DNA of 40,587 nucleotides from JAWKTM01 sp041399085 (lineage in GTDB: Bacteria > Planctomycetota > Planctomycetia > Pirellulales > Pirellulaceae): positions 1 to 40,587 of the forward strand of contig JAWKTM010000067.1 of assembly GCA_041399085.1 (NCBI GenBank). Reading direction: 5' to 3'. Made by a program: the position numbers and the translations under genes. The notes under the pieces were generated by a model. It ran no database searches, was not told the origin of the DNA, and saw nothing but the letters and a program-made list of their open reading frames with translations. Below, one piece after another: positions 26,522 to 34,095 of this stretch (the first letter of the stretch is position 1; every line of letters starts with the position of its first letter).

Positions 26522-27387
26522 TGAACGATCAGAGATTGTCGAGCGGGCTGCATCAATTCATCCGCGTGTTGGTGTTCGTCGCACTGCTGGGAGTCGCGGT
26601 TCGTCCATTGCAGGCCCAGTTGCAAGACCCGGCGGGCAACCTATTTGAAAGCGTCGGTGTTGAACCGAAATTGGGAGCATCGCTGCCGCTGGATATCACT
26701 TTCCAGGACGAGCAAGGGCATGGGGTGGATCTCAGAAGTGTTATCCGTGACAAACCTGTGGTTTTGAACCTTGTGTACTTCGAATGCCCGATGCTGTGTA
26801 ATCTCACAATGAACAATTTCATCCGCACGTTAAGAACGATGCGGATGAACGTGGGAAGTGAGTTCGACGTGGTAACGATTAGTTTTGATCCTCGGGAGAC
26901 ACCGGCAATGTCGGCGTCCGCCAAGCGGACAGCGCTCCAGCGATATGGCCGTGGCGAGTCGGCCAATGGTTGGCATTTCTTGACCGGCGAGCAGAACTCA
27001 ATTGAGAAGTTGACCGCCGCGGTCGGATTTCGATATCAGTATGATCCGATCAATGGTCAATATGCACATCCTTCGACGCTGATCGTTATTACGCCCGACG
27101 GGAGAGTGTCGCGATACTTACCTGGAGTTGAGTTTCCCGCTCGGGATTTACGATTGAGTGTCGTCGAGGCGAGCGACGGCGGAATTGCGACGATTTCCGA
27201 TCATATTACGCTGTTATGCTATGCTTACAATCCTCATACGGGCCGCTACAACATGGCAGTCCAACGAATTATTCGCGTGACGGGGCTCTTCACCGTATCG
27301 GCCATTCTCGGCGCCATGGTCATCATGCTTCGGCACGATCGACTTCGCCGGGCGACACAGGTAGAGGAGAAGACAAATGGAACATGA
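26521..27387 (+). CDS. SCO1/SenC-family copper chaperone for cytochrome oxidase
   Basis: SCO proteins deliver copper to, or reduce the cysteines of, the CuA site of oxidase subunit II. This 288-residue protein has an N-terminal signal/anchor (VLVFVALLGVAVRPLQAQ), a thioredoxin-like core with the copper motif C89-P-M-L-C93 in NLVYFECPMLCN, and the distal copper histidine H183 in YAHPSTLIVITPDGRVSRYLPGVEF. A second C-terminal membrane helix (VTGLFTVSAILGAMVIML) is present. The start codon overlaps the previous stop by one base and the last 11 bp overlap the subunit II gene, so it is translationally linked to the oxidase it matures. Confidence 0.93.
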   Translation: MNDQRLSSGLHQFIRVLVFVALLGVAVRPLQAQLQDPAGNLFESVGVEPKLGASLPLDITFQDEQGHGVDLRSVIRDKPVVLNLVYFECPMLCNLTMNNFIRTLRTMRMNVGSEFDVVTISFDPRETPAMSASAKRTALQRYGRGESANGWHFLTGEQNSIEKLTAAVGFRYQYDPINGQYAHPSTLIVITPDGRVSRYLPGVEFPARDLRLSVVEASDGGIATISDHITLLCYAYNPHTGRYNMAVQRIIRVTGLFTVSAILGAMVIMLRHDRLRRATQVEEKTNGT

Positions 27388-28339
27388 GTTTCAACTGTTC
27401 CCCGAGCAAGCGTCGTCTTATGCCGCCAAACTGGATTGGCTGTACTACTCGCTAGTCGGCGTAGCCGTGTTTTTCACATTTCTGATTTGCGTGCTGATTC
27501 TTACGTTTGCCATCAAGTATCGGCGAGGCTCGCGAGCTAGTCGGGGGAATCCCAGCAATGGAAATTTGAAACTCGAGTTTACGTGGGCGCTGATCCCGTT
27601 CGTCATCATGATGATTAGTTTCGGCTGGGGTACGCGGCTGTTCATGGAGATCAACCGCCCGCCGGCGGACGCTATTGATATGTATGTAGTCGCCAAGCAG
27701 TGGATGTGGAAATGTCAGAATCAGAATGGTAAGGGCGAGATCAATGAATTGCATGTACCGGTCGAGACGCCAATACGCGTGACGCTGATTTCGGAGGATG
27801 TCATACATAGCTTTTTCGTGCCAGCGTTTCGTGTGAAGCAAGATGTATTGCCCGGCAGATACACTTCGATTTGGTTTCGTCCCACGAAACCAGGGACATA
27901 CCATTTATTTTGCGCGGAGTATTGCGGTACCAGTCACGCGGCCATGCGGGGAAAAATCGTGGTTATGGAACGTCACGAGTATGCGGCGTGGTTAGAGCGC
28001 GAAGGGACGACGCCCGCCAGTGTGCAAGGTCGCCTGCTGTTCGAACGGTTCAAGTGCGGCGACTGTCATGGTGGTGACGCGTCCGATGACGGGCCGATGC
28101 TGAGTGGGCTTTTCCGTCGGACGGAAACCATGCGCGACGGCGAGCGGCTTGAGCCGGACCTGGGCTACGTGCGGCAATCCATTCTCGAGCCGCAAGCTCG
28201 CGTGGTGGCTGGATATCAACCGGTGATGCCGGCCTTTCAACTGAGCGAGGAGCAGATATTCCAGCTTGTCGCTTACCTGGAAACGCTTTCAGCGCAAACG
28301 TTGAAGTCGAACACATTGCCCGAGGAACTCTCTCGATGA
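27377..28339 (+). CDS. coxB: cytochrome c oxidase subunit II with fused cytochrome c domain (caa3 type)
   Basis: Subunit II accepts electrons at its CuA centre. The 320-residue product has two N-terminal membrane helices and a cupredoxin domain with all expected CuA ligands: H144 in VIHSFFVPAFRVKQDVLPG, and C179, E181, C183, H187 and M190 in CAEYCGTSHAAM. A C-terminal cytochrome c domain (from ~215) has C227-G-D-C230-H231 and a likely methionine ligand in VMPAFQLSEEQIFQLVAYLETL. The fusion means the oxidase carries its own terminal electron entry haem. No clear lipobox is present at the N-terminus. The gene overlaps the SCO gene upstream (11 bp) and subunit I downstream (4 bp). Confidence 0.95.
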   Translation: MEHEFQLFPEQASSYAAKLDWLYYSLVGVAVFFTFLICVLILTFAIKYRRGSRASRGNPSNGNLKLEFTWALIPFVIMMISFGWGTRLFMEINRPPADAIDMYVVAKQWMWKCQNQNGKGEINELHVPVETPIRVTLISEDVIHSFFVPAFRVKQDVLPGRYTSIWFRPTKPGTYHLFCAEYCGTSHAAMRGKIVVMERHEYAAWLEREGTTPASVQGRLLFERFKCGDCHGGDASDDGPMLSGLFRRTETMRDGERLEPDLGYVRQSILEPQARVVAGYQPVMPAFQLSEEQIFQLVAYLETLSAQTLKSNTLPEELSR

Positions 28340-30015
28340 TCACACTGGGACGCAAGCCCCATAATTATTTGAACGCGAATTACAGTCCCTGGTCGTGGCT
28401 GTTCAGCACGGATCACAAACGTGTGGCGATTCTGTACTTGATCTCGATCACGCTGTTTTTCTTCGTGGGCGGCGCGACCGCCGTTCTGTTTCGCCTCGAG
28501 TTGATGACTCCGCGCGGCGACTTGGTGATATCGGAAACATACAACAAGTTGTTCACCATGCACGGCATCATCATGGTGTTCTTCTTTCTGATTCCGTCCA
28601 TTCCCGCCGTGCTCGGGAATTTTCTGATCCCGATGATGATTGGCGCTCGCGATTTGGCGTTCCCGAAGCTAAATCTGTTGAGTTGGTATATCTACAGCAT
28701 TGGCGGTGTGTTCACGATCGCCGCGCTAGTGAGCGGAGGCGTGGATACGGGCTGGACATTTTACACTCCCTACAGCAGCACCTACAGCAACACGGCTGTA
28801 ATGACCGCGGCCTTGGGTATTTTTATCACGGGATTTTCGTCGATCCTGACGGGGCTGAACTTCATGGTTACGACACACACCATGCGAGCCCCCGGCATGC
28901 ACTGGTTTCGGTTGCCCTTGTTTGTATGGTCGAATTACGCGACCAGCCTAATTATGATTCTGGGAACACCCGTCTTGGCCATCAGCTTGTTGCTTGTGGC
29001 GGTAGAGCGGTTCTTTCGGATGGGGATTTTCGATCCCAAGTTGGGTGGCGATCCGCTATTGTTTCAGCATCTGTTCTGGTTCTACTCACATCCGGCCGTT
29101 TACATCATGATTTTGCCGGGAATGGGGGTGATTAGCGAAGTCATCACGTGCTTTGCGCGGAAGCGGGTATTCGGATACGAGTTCATCGCGTTTTCCAGTC
29201 TGGCGATTGCGGTGCTGGGGTTTTTGGTGTGGGGGCACCACATGTTCGTGAGTGGGCAGTCAATGTACGCCGGCATGGTGTTTTCGTTTATTAGCATGTT
29301 GGTTGCCGTTCCGTCGGCTATTAAGGTGTTTAACTGGACGGCGACGCTCTACAAGGGGTCGATTACGCTACAGACGCCCATGCTGTACGCGTTGGGCTTC
29401 ATCGGACTATTTACGATGGGCGGGTTGACTGGCGTCTTTCTGGCGACTCTGGCAGTGGATGTACAAGTGCATGACACGTACTTTGTAGTGGCGCACTTTC
29501 ATTACATCATGGTCGGCGGAATGGTGATGGCGTATTTGGGGGGAATCCACTTTTGGTGGCCGAAGATGACAGGGCGGTTGTATCCGGAGTGGTGGGGTCG
29601 AGTGTCGGCGGCCATGATCTTCTTCGGATTCAATTTGACGTTCTACCCGCAGTTTATCTTGGGGTATTTGGGCATGCCTCGCCGGTATCATACCTATCCT
29701 GAGGAATTTCAAGTATTGAACGTTATGTCATCGGCGGGCGCGTCGCTGTTGGGGGTGGGATATCTGATCCCGCTGGGATATCTGTTGTGGTCGCTACGAT
29801 ACGGGAGGGCCGCTGGCGACAACCCGTGGCGCGCCAAGGGGCTGGAATGGACCACGACGTCTCCGCCTCCGACCGAGAATTTTCATGTCACGCCCGTGGT
29901 GACCGAGGAGGCCTATGCGTACTCGGCGGAAGAGAGCGAGGCGGAGTATCAGCGGCAGGTGGAGGAGTTCGCGCGTGGTGAAGAGACGCTGGAAGAGAGT
30001 CGGCGCGAGTTGTAA
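28336..30015 (+). CDS. coxA: cytochrome c oxidase subunit I, A2-type haem-copper oxidase
   Basis: The 559-residue catalytic subunit reduces O2 to water and pumps protons. About twelve helices are visible. Ligands: H76 (low-spin haem, FTMHGIIMVF), H252 with Y256 (CuB histidine and cross-linked tyrosine, YSHPAVY), H301 and H302 (CuB, WGHHMFVSG), and H387 and H389 (high-spin and low-spin haems, VAHFHYIMVGG). The D-channel glutamate of classical HPEVY enzymes is replaced: residues 250-254 read YSHPA, the Tyr-Ser signature of A2-type oxidases such as the caa3 enzyme of Rhodothermus. A charged ~60-residue C-terminal tail follows the last helix. It starts inside the stop of subunit II (ATGA). Confidence 0.96.
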   Translation: MITLGRKPHNYLNANYSPWSWLFSTDHKRVAILYLISITLFFFVGGATAVLFRLELMTPRGDLVISETYNKLFTMHGIIMVFFFLIPSIPAVLGNFLIPMMIGARDLAFPKLNLLSWYIYSIGGVFTIAALVSGGVDTGWTFYTPYSSTYSNTAVMTAALGIFITGFSSILTGLNFMVTTHTMRAPGMHWFRLPLFVWSNYATSLIMILGTPVLAISLLLVAVERFFRMGIFDPKLGGDPLLFQHLFWFYSHPAVYIMILPGMGVISEVITCFARKRVFGYEFIAFSSLAIAVLGFLVWGHHMFVSGQSMYAGMVFSFISMLVAVPSAIKVFNWTATLYKGSITLQTPMLYALGFIGLFTMGGLTGVFLATLAVDVQVHDTYFVVAHFHYIMVGGMVMAYLGGIHFWWPKMTGRLYPEWWGRVSAAMIFFGFNLTFYPQFILGYLGMPRRYHTYPEEFQVLNVMSSAGASLLGVGYLIPLGYLLWSLRYGRAAGDNPWRAKGLEWTTTSPPPTENFHVTPVVTEEAYAYSAEESEAEYQRQVEEFARGEETLEESRREL

Positions 30016-30041
30016 CGGGACTTAGTGGACAAGAGATAGAG

Positions 30042-30695
30042 ATGACAACATCCGACAGCTTGTATCTGGCACATCATTTCGACGATCGCGAACAACAGCG
30101 GGAAGCGATGACGCTGGGGATGTGGGTCTTTCTGGTAACGGAGATCATGTTCTTCGGTGGAATGTTTCTCGCTTATGCGGTTTACCGGTGGCGGTTTCCA
30201 GAGGGTTTTGCCGAAGGGAGCAAGCATCTGGATATGATTCTGGGGACGGTAAACACGGGGCTGTTGCTCGTGAGCAGCTTCACGGTGGCGTTGGCCGTGC
30301 ATGCGGCTCAGAGCAGTCGTGGCAAGGCCGTAGCTTGGCTATTTGGCATTACAATTCTGTTCGGCCTGGCATTCTTAGGAATCAAGGGCTACGAGTATTG
30401 GCACAAGTTCCACGAGCACTTGGTGCCTGGTCCGCACTTTCGGCTTTTGGACCCGCATAATCCCCAGGTTGATTCGAGGCAGGTCGAGATTTTCCTGTCG
30501 TTGTATTTCGCCATGACCGGCCTACATGCAATTCATATGATGATCGGTATTGGCGTGTTCGTGGTGATGATCGTGCTGGCTTGGCGGGGTCGGTTCTCGT
30601 CGGAGCATTATGCGCCGGTCGAGGTCGTTGGACTCTATTGGCATTTTGTGGACATCGTGTGGGTGTTCCTTTACCCGCTGCTGTACCTTATATGA
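30042..30695 (+). CDS. coxC: cytochrome c oxidase subunit III
   Basis: This 217-residue, five- to six-helix protein is in the short bacterial subunit III form. Typical stretches are LGMWVFLVTEIMFFGGMFLAYAVYR, LDMILGTVNTGLLLVSSFTVALAVHAAQ, GIKGYEYWHKFHEHLVPGP, FLSLYFAMTGLHAIHMMIGIGV and VVGLYWHFVDIVWVFLYPLLYLI, the last being the family hallmark. It stabilises subunit I and supports proton uptake. A purine-rich AAGAGATAGAG precedes the ATG, and the stop overlaps the following gene (ATGA). Confidence 0.95.
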   Translation: MTTSDSLYLAHHFDDREQQREAMTLGMWVFLVTEIMFFGGMFLAYAVYRWRFPEGFAEGSKHLDMILGTVNTGLLLVSSFTVALAVHAAQSSRGKAVAWLFGITILFGLAFLGIKGYEYWHKFHEHLVPGPHFRLLDPHNPQVDSRQVEIFLSLYFAMTGLHAIHMMIGIGVFVVMIVLAWRGRFSSEHYAPVEVVGLYWHFVDIVWVFLYPLLYLI

Positions 30696-31069
30696 CAGTC
30701 GAGCAAGCCATGGCGCATGAATCTGTATCGCGACGAACCTACATAGTGGTGTTCGCGGCACTCATGGTGCTGCTGACCGCGAGTGCTTGGGTCGCTCAGT
30801 ATTCGTTTGGAGAGTGGAACCTAGTCGTCGCTGTCGGTATTTCGGTAGCCAAGACGGCGTTAATCATGTTGTTTTTTATGCACTTGATTCACGCCAGTCG
30901 GCTGACGCGATTGATCGCGTTGGGTGGCTTGTTATGGTTCGGATTCCTGATCATCCTGACGTTCAGCGACTATGGTACGCGTGGTTGGCGCTCCGATGCT
31001 TTGCCTGAATACCACGAGCGGGCCGTGGACCGAGCGACTGACCGGATGTCGCTGCCCATTACACGGTGA
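30692..31069 (+). CDS. cytochrome c oxidase subunit IV (prokaryotic type)
   Basis: The 125-residue product has three membrane helices in the arrangement of bacterial oxidase subunit IV: RTYIVVFAALMVLLTASAWVAQ, WNLVVAVGISVAKTALIMLFFMHLIHASRLTRL (the KTALIMLFFMHL stretch is characteristic) and LIALGGLLWFGFLIILTFSDY. It is the last gene of the respiratory operon. The ATG at 30692 shares bases with the stop of subunit III; a second ATG at 30710 (MAHESVSRR) is possible. The frame is open further upstream inside subunit III but that part is not homologous. No convincing terminator was found in the 80 bp before the convergent peptidase gene. Confidence 0.9.
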   Translation: MTVEQAMAHESVSRRTYIVVFAALMVLLTASAWVAQYSFGEWNLVVAVGISVAKTALIMLFFMHLIHASRLTRLIALGGLLWFGFLIILTFSDYGTRGWRSDALPEYHERAVDRATDRMSLPITR

Positions 31070-31149
31070 ACTTTAGGCGGTGAGCGTCGAAGGCTATGAC
31101 TGCACGCAAGTCGCGAGAGTGCGGCATCGCTGAATCGCTATTCTGAATC

Positions 31150-32742
31150 CTATTCCGCGCTGGTAGCGTCGCGCGTGTCATCCACATCGGCTTGGGGAGC
31201 CGTTGTTTCGGACGTGGCGGTTTCGGTGAGGGCCGCGTCGGGAACTGGCAGCGTGAGGCGTCGTATTTGTCCGTCACGTTCGGCCAGGATATTTAATGGG
31301 CCAGGCAGTGTGATGGCCAATTCTTTGAATCGTGAACTATCTTGGAATCGCTGCTCATTAATTTCATAGATGCGATCGCCTGGCTGCAAACCAGCGACGG
31401 CCGCTGCCGAGCCGGGGACGACGCGGGTGAGAATGACGCTGCCCGGTTCGGCATCGTCCTCGTTCCAGCCAATTCCCAAGCGAGTTGGGCGGCCTTGCAG
31501 TCGCACGTCGACCGTGCGCGGTTCGGCTTCTCCGACGCTTTGCACGAGCAGCGAGCAATCCGCGGGAGCGGCGAGCACGTCGATGCGGAACCGCTGTTCG
31601 TCGTCGAGCGGCTGGTTGTTGAAGGCGAGTAGGCGATCGCCAGTTCGGATTCCGGCCGTGGCGGCGGGCGATCCGTCGACGACTTGCGTCACCTCAAATC
31701 CCGACAGCTCGTTAACCAGCCACACAACACCTAAGCGAGGCGCCGGAGCGGCCAATTGCGTTTCCATCGCTTGTTGCGTGGCTGTGGATTCGGTGTGAGA
31801 TGCCGAGCGAAACTTGGTGATGTCCTCGGATTCGGCCAATTGATAGGTGATGTTGAACAACAGCCGCGCGACTTGCTGCATCCCTTCCTTGTTCAGCTTG
31901 TGAGCGTCGTCGCTGGGTCGGTGATAATCGCCGTGCAAGCCGGTATGCAACATCAGCACGGGGCGTTGTCGTTCGTAGAACGAATAGTGATCGCTGTTCT
32001 CTTCCATTTTCCAGACGAAGTCGAGCCGCAGGTTGTGGCCTTCGTTGGCTCGGCTAACCAGTTGGCGAATTCCGAAACCGGTTCGCGAGCCATGCACTTC
32101 GACCTTCTGACCGGTCAGCCGCCCGATCATGTCCATATTCACGGCCAGGGCCACTTGATGCATCGGAACGGTTGGCGCGGCGGCCCAATGCTTCGAGCCC
32201 AGAAGCCCTTTCTCTTCGCCGTCCCAGAAGGCGAACAGCACCGAGTGTCGGGGAGCTTGCGGCAGACTGGTGAACGCTTCGATCAATTCGAGCAGTCCCG
32301 CCACGCCGCTGGCATTGTCATCAGCGCCGTTGTGGATGTAGCCCGTGGGTCCGTAGCTGTTTTGCCGTGTGCAGCCCACATGATCGTAGTGGGCTCCGAT
32401 CAGAATCACTTGATCGCGGACGGACGGATCGCGGCCTTCGAGCCGAGCCAGGATATTCCGATACCCATTGCCAAACGGTTGAAAGAACCCGCCGTCCAAA
32501 CCGGCGGGTTGCAGCCCGAGTCGTTGGAGTTCGCCGACCAAGTAGCCCGCCGCGGCGCGACCGCCGCGGCTGCCTGCTTCGCGGCCTTCAAACGTATCAT
32601 CGGCCAACACGTCGACGTGCCGTTGAAGCTGCTCGGCTTGAATGGATTCGAGCGCCCGCAGCAGAGCCGCATGCTCCGCCGCGCGAACCGCCGGCGGAGC
32701 AAGGAGCAACAGTAGAGTCAAGCAAAAGGAGAGTCGACGCAA
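31150..32742 (-). CDS. secreted M28-family zinc aminopeptidase with two C-terminal PDZ domains
   Basis: The 530-residue product has a signal peptide (MRRLSFCLTLLLLLAPPAVRAA) and an M28 peptidase domain at ~30-320. The two-zinc ligand set is visible: H118 in GAHYDH, D141 in NGADDNASG, E176/E177 in WDGEEKG, D204 in NMDMIGR and H274 in LHGDYHRPSDD. Two PDZ domains follow (~334-420, GVVWLVNELSGFEVTQVVDGSPAATAGIRTGDRLLAF; ~425-510, VILTRVVPGSAAAVAGLQPGDRIYEINEQ), then an acidic, Thr-rich tail. It probably trims peptides in the periplasm or outside the cell, with PDZ domains binding substrate or partners. The same-strand acidic-protein gene ends 124 bp upstream, so cotranscription is possible but not shown. 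Confidence 0.93.
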   Translation of the reverse strand: MRRLSFCLTLLLLLAPPAVRAAEHAALLRALESIQAEQLQRHVDVLADDTFEGREAGSRGGRAAAGYLVGELQRLGLQPAGLDGGFFQPFGNGYRNILARLEGRDPSVRDQVILIGAHYDHVGCTRQNSYGPTGYIHNGADDNASGVAGLLELIEAFTSLPQAPRHSVLFAFWDGEEKGLLGSKHWAAAPTVPMHQVALAVNMDMIGRLTGQKVEVHGSRTGFGIRQLVSRANEGHNLRLDFVWKMEENSDHYSFYERQRPVLMLHTGLHGDYHRPSDDAHKLNKEGMQQVARLLFNITYQLAESEDITKFRSASHTESTATQQAMETQLAAPAPRLGVVWLVNELSGFEVTQVVDGSPAATAGIRTGDRLLAFNNQPLDDEQRFRIDVLAAPADCSLLVQSVGEAEPRTVDVRLQGRPTRLGIGWNEDDAEPGSVILTRVVPGSAAAVAGLQPGDRIYEINEQRFQDSSRFKELAITLPGPLNILAERDGQIRRLTLPVPDAALTETATSETTAPQADVDDTRDATSAE

Positions 32743-32866
32743 CGACCGTCGGCGGCAAGGCTCGCATGGCAGGGCACCTGGTGGGATGAATGCGTAGGGT
32801 TACGCGGCATTCGTCCCTGTGCCGCTCCGATAACTATAGCTCACGAAGCGCGGCGGGCTAGAAACG

Positions 32867-33205
32867 CTAATCCTCCTCCTCTTCTTCTTCAGCGGGCTCT
32901 TCTTCCGATTCATCGTCCTCGAAGTCTTCGTCGATCTCGCTCTCGTTGTCGGACAGTCCATCGTCGTCGAACTCGCTGTTGTCGTCGCCTTCGGAGTCGT
33001 CGTCATCGTCCAGGTCGTATTCGTCGTCCAGCTCTTCCTCGAAATCGTCGTCAAAGTCGTCGTCGAAATCGTCCTCGTCGAAGTCGTCAAAATCGTCGTC
33101 GCCATCAAATTCCGCGGTTTCCATCACCGCGATGCCGCCCCCCAAAGGCATCCAAACCTGTTCGCCTTCCTCGGTCACGTCGTGCATACCCCAGTCCCGT
33201 TTCAT
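32867..33205 (-). CDS. small protein with an extremely acidic Asp/Glu tail
   Basis: The ~112-residue product starts with an ordinary segment (MKRDWGMHDVTEEGEQVWMPLGGGIAVMETAEF) and continues with about 80 residues that are nearly all Asp, Glu, Phe and Ser, including FDDDFDDDFEEELDDEYD, and end in a run of Glu. At the DNA level this is a GTC/ATC/TTC-type trinucleotide-rich tract. Such tails can bind metals or basic proteins, but no family was recognised. The ATG at 33205 has AGGGAG about 11 bases upstream; an in-frame TTG at 33247 would add 14 residues. The structured N-terminal part argues that it is real rather than simple-sequence noise. Confidence 0.65.
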   Translation of the reverse strand: MKRDWGMHDVTEEGEQVWMPLGGGIAVMETAEFDGDDDFDDFDEDDFDDDFDDDFEEELDDEYDLDDDDDSEGDDNSEFDDDGLSDNESEIDEDFEDDESEEEPAEEEEEED

Positions 33206-33408
33206 GGTGCCGCCATCTCCCTCGATCGTTGGCAATCCCGTCCCCAATTCGCGTCAGCCCACACGCTGCGCCAGCATAAGCGCAAGTTGGTAATGGACGT
33301 GAGAATTCCTGTCAAGCAAGGCGAGGGCTACGTCGACCGAGGATTCTCGACTCGGCTGGTTTGACGCAAATGAAACAGCGGGTCCCGGCGGAACCGCCGT
33401 CGTGTCGC

Positions 33409-33943
33409 TTACGGCAGAAAGCCGCGTTCGCGCAGCTCTTGAATATTGTCCGGCGCGCTCTCGCGAACTCGCTCGGCCGCGTAACGCATCAGCGCGATGC
33501 CGGCCAATCCGTGCGGCGCGGTGAGAATCGCCACGCGATCCTCCTCCTCGGCGTCGAGCTGTCGATTCAGCCGCGCCACGATCTCTCTCGACGCTGTCGC
33601 TCACCAGCTCCGTGTCGCCCCGTCGGTTCTCCAACTGAAGATTGGAAAAATGAGCCGTGCGGGCCAGCAGATATTGGGCGACGTCCTCTTCGTCGCTGTT
33701 CTCGAAGAAGTTCCGCAACTCGCCGTTAGCGTTCTCCGGCGTGATGACCAGCGGCCGTTTGATCCGCACTTCGCCTTTGGTCACCGAAACCAAATCGCCG
33801 GGATTCTCGCCCTCGCAGATCAAATAGTACGGCAACTCGCTTTGGCCAAACGTGAACAACGAATAACGCACCGGCCGCGCGATCTCGACCGCTTCCCAAG
33901 CCTCGCGAAACTGGCGTTCAGCTTCAAAATCGTCGAAAAACAT
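33409..33943 (-). pseudogene. conserved-looking hypothetical gene interrupted by a one-base frameshift in a (GA)4 tract
   Basis: From the ATG at 33943 the frame reads MFFDDFEAERQFREAW..., then YSLFTFGQSELPYYLICEGENPGD, PLVITPENANGELRNFFEN and HFSNLQLENRRGDTELVSDSVE (to E119). It then meets GAGAGAGA (33582-33589) and continues as low-quality Arg/Ser-rich sequence to a stop at 33254. One base later, the neighbouring frame reads EIVARLNRQLDAEEEDRVAI, LTAPHGLAGIALMRYAAERV and RESAPDNIQELRERGFLP, and stops at 33409. The restored protein would be about 177 residues. One extra base in the dinucleotide run explains the break; it may be slippage, a sequencing error or a real loss. The family is unknown to me. 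Confidence 0.75.
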
Positions 33944-34095
33944 GGACGCTCGCCCGTCTAAAGGATCATCGATCGCTGGGCGCCAGTATGGATCATTCCG
34001 CGGATGGCAACCGGCGGTTGCCCTGTTTCACTGCCGGCGGCCGGCTGTTTCGGTATATCGCGGCTTTCCCCGTTCCGGTTGCGAAAGGAGTCGCC

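Noticed and set aside
31756..32715. 319-codon plus-strand ORF
   Set aside because: Antisense to the M28 peptidase, whose zinc ligands and PDZ domains are clear.
33254..33408. Downstream extension of the minus-strand ORF starting at 33943
   Set aside because: After the GA tract the frame becomes Arg/Ser-rich and unlike a protein, while the neighbouring frame gives a sensible end at 33409.
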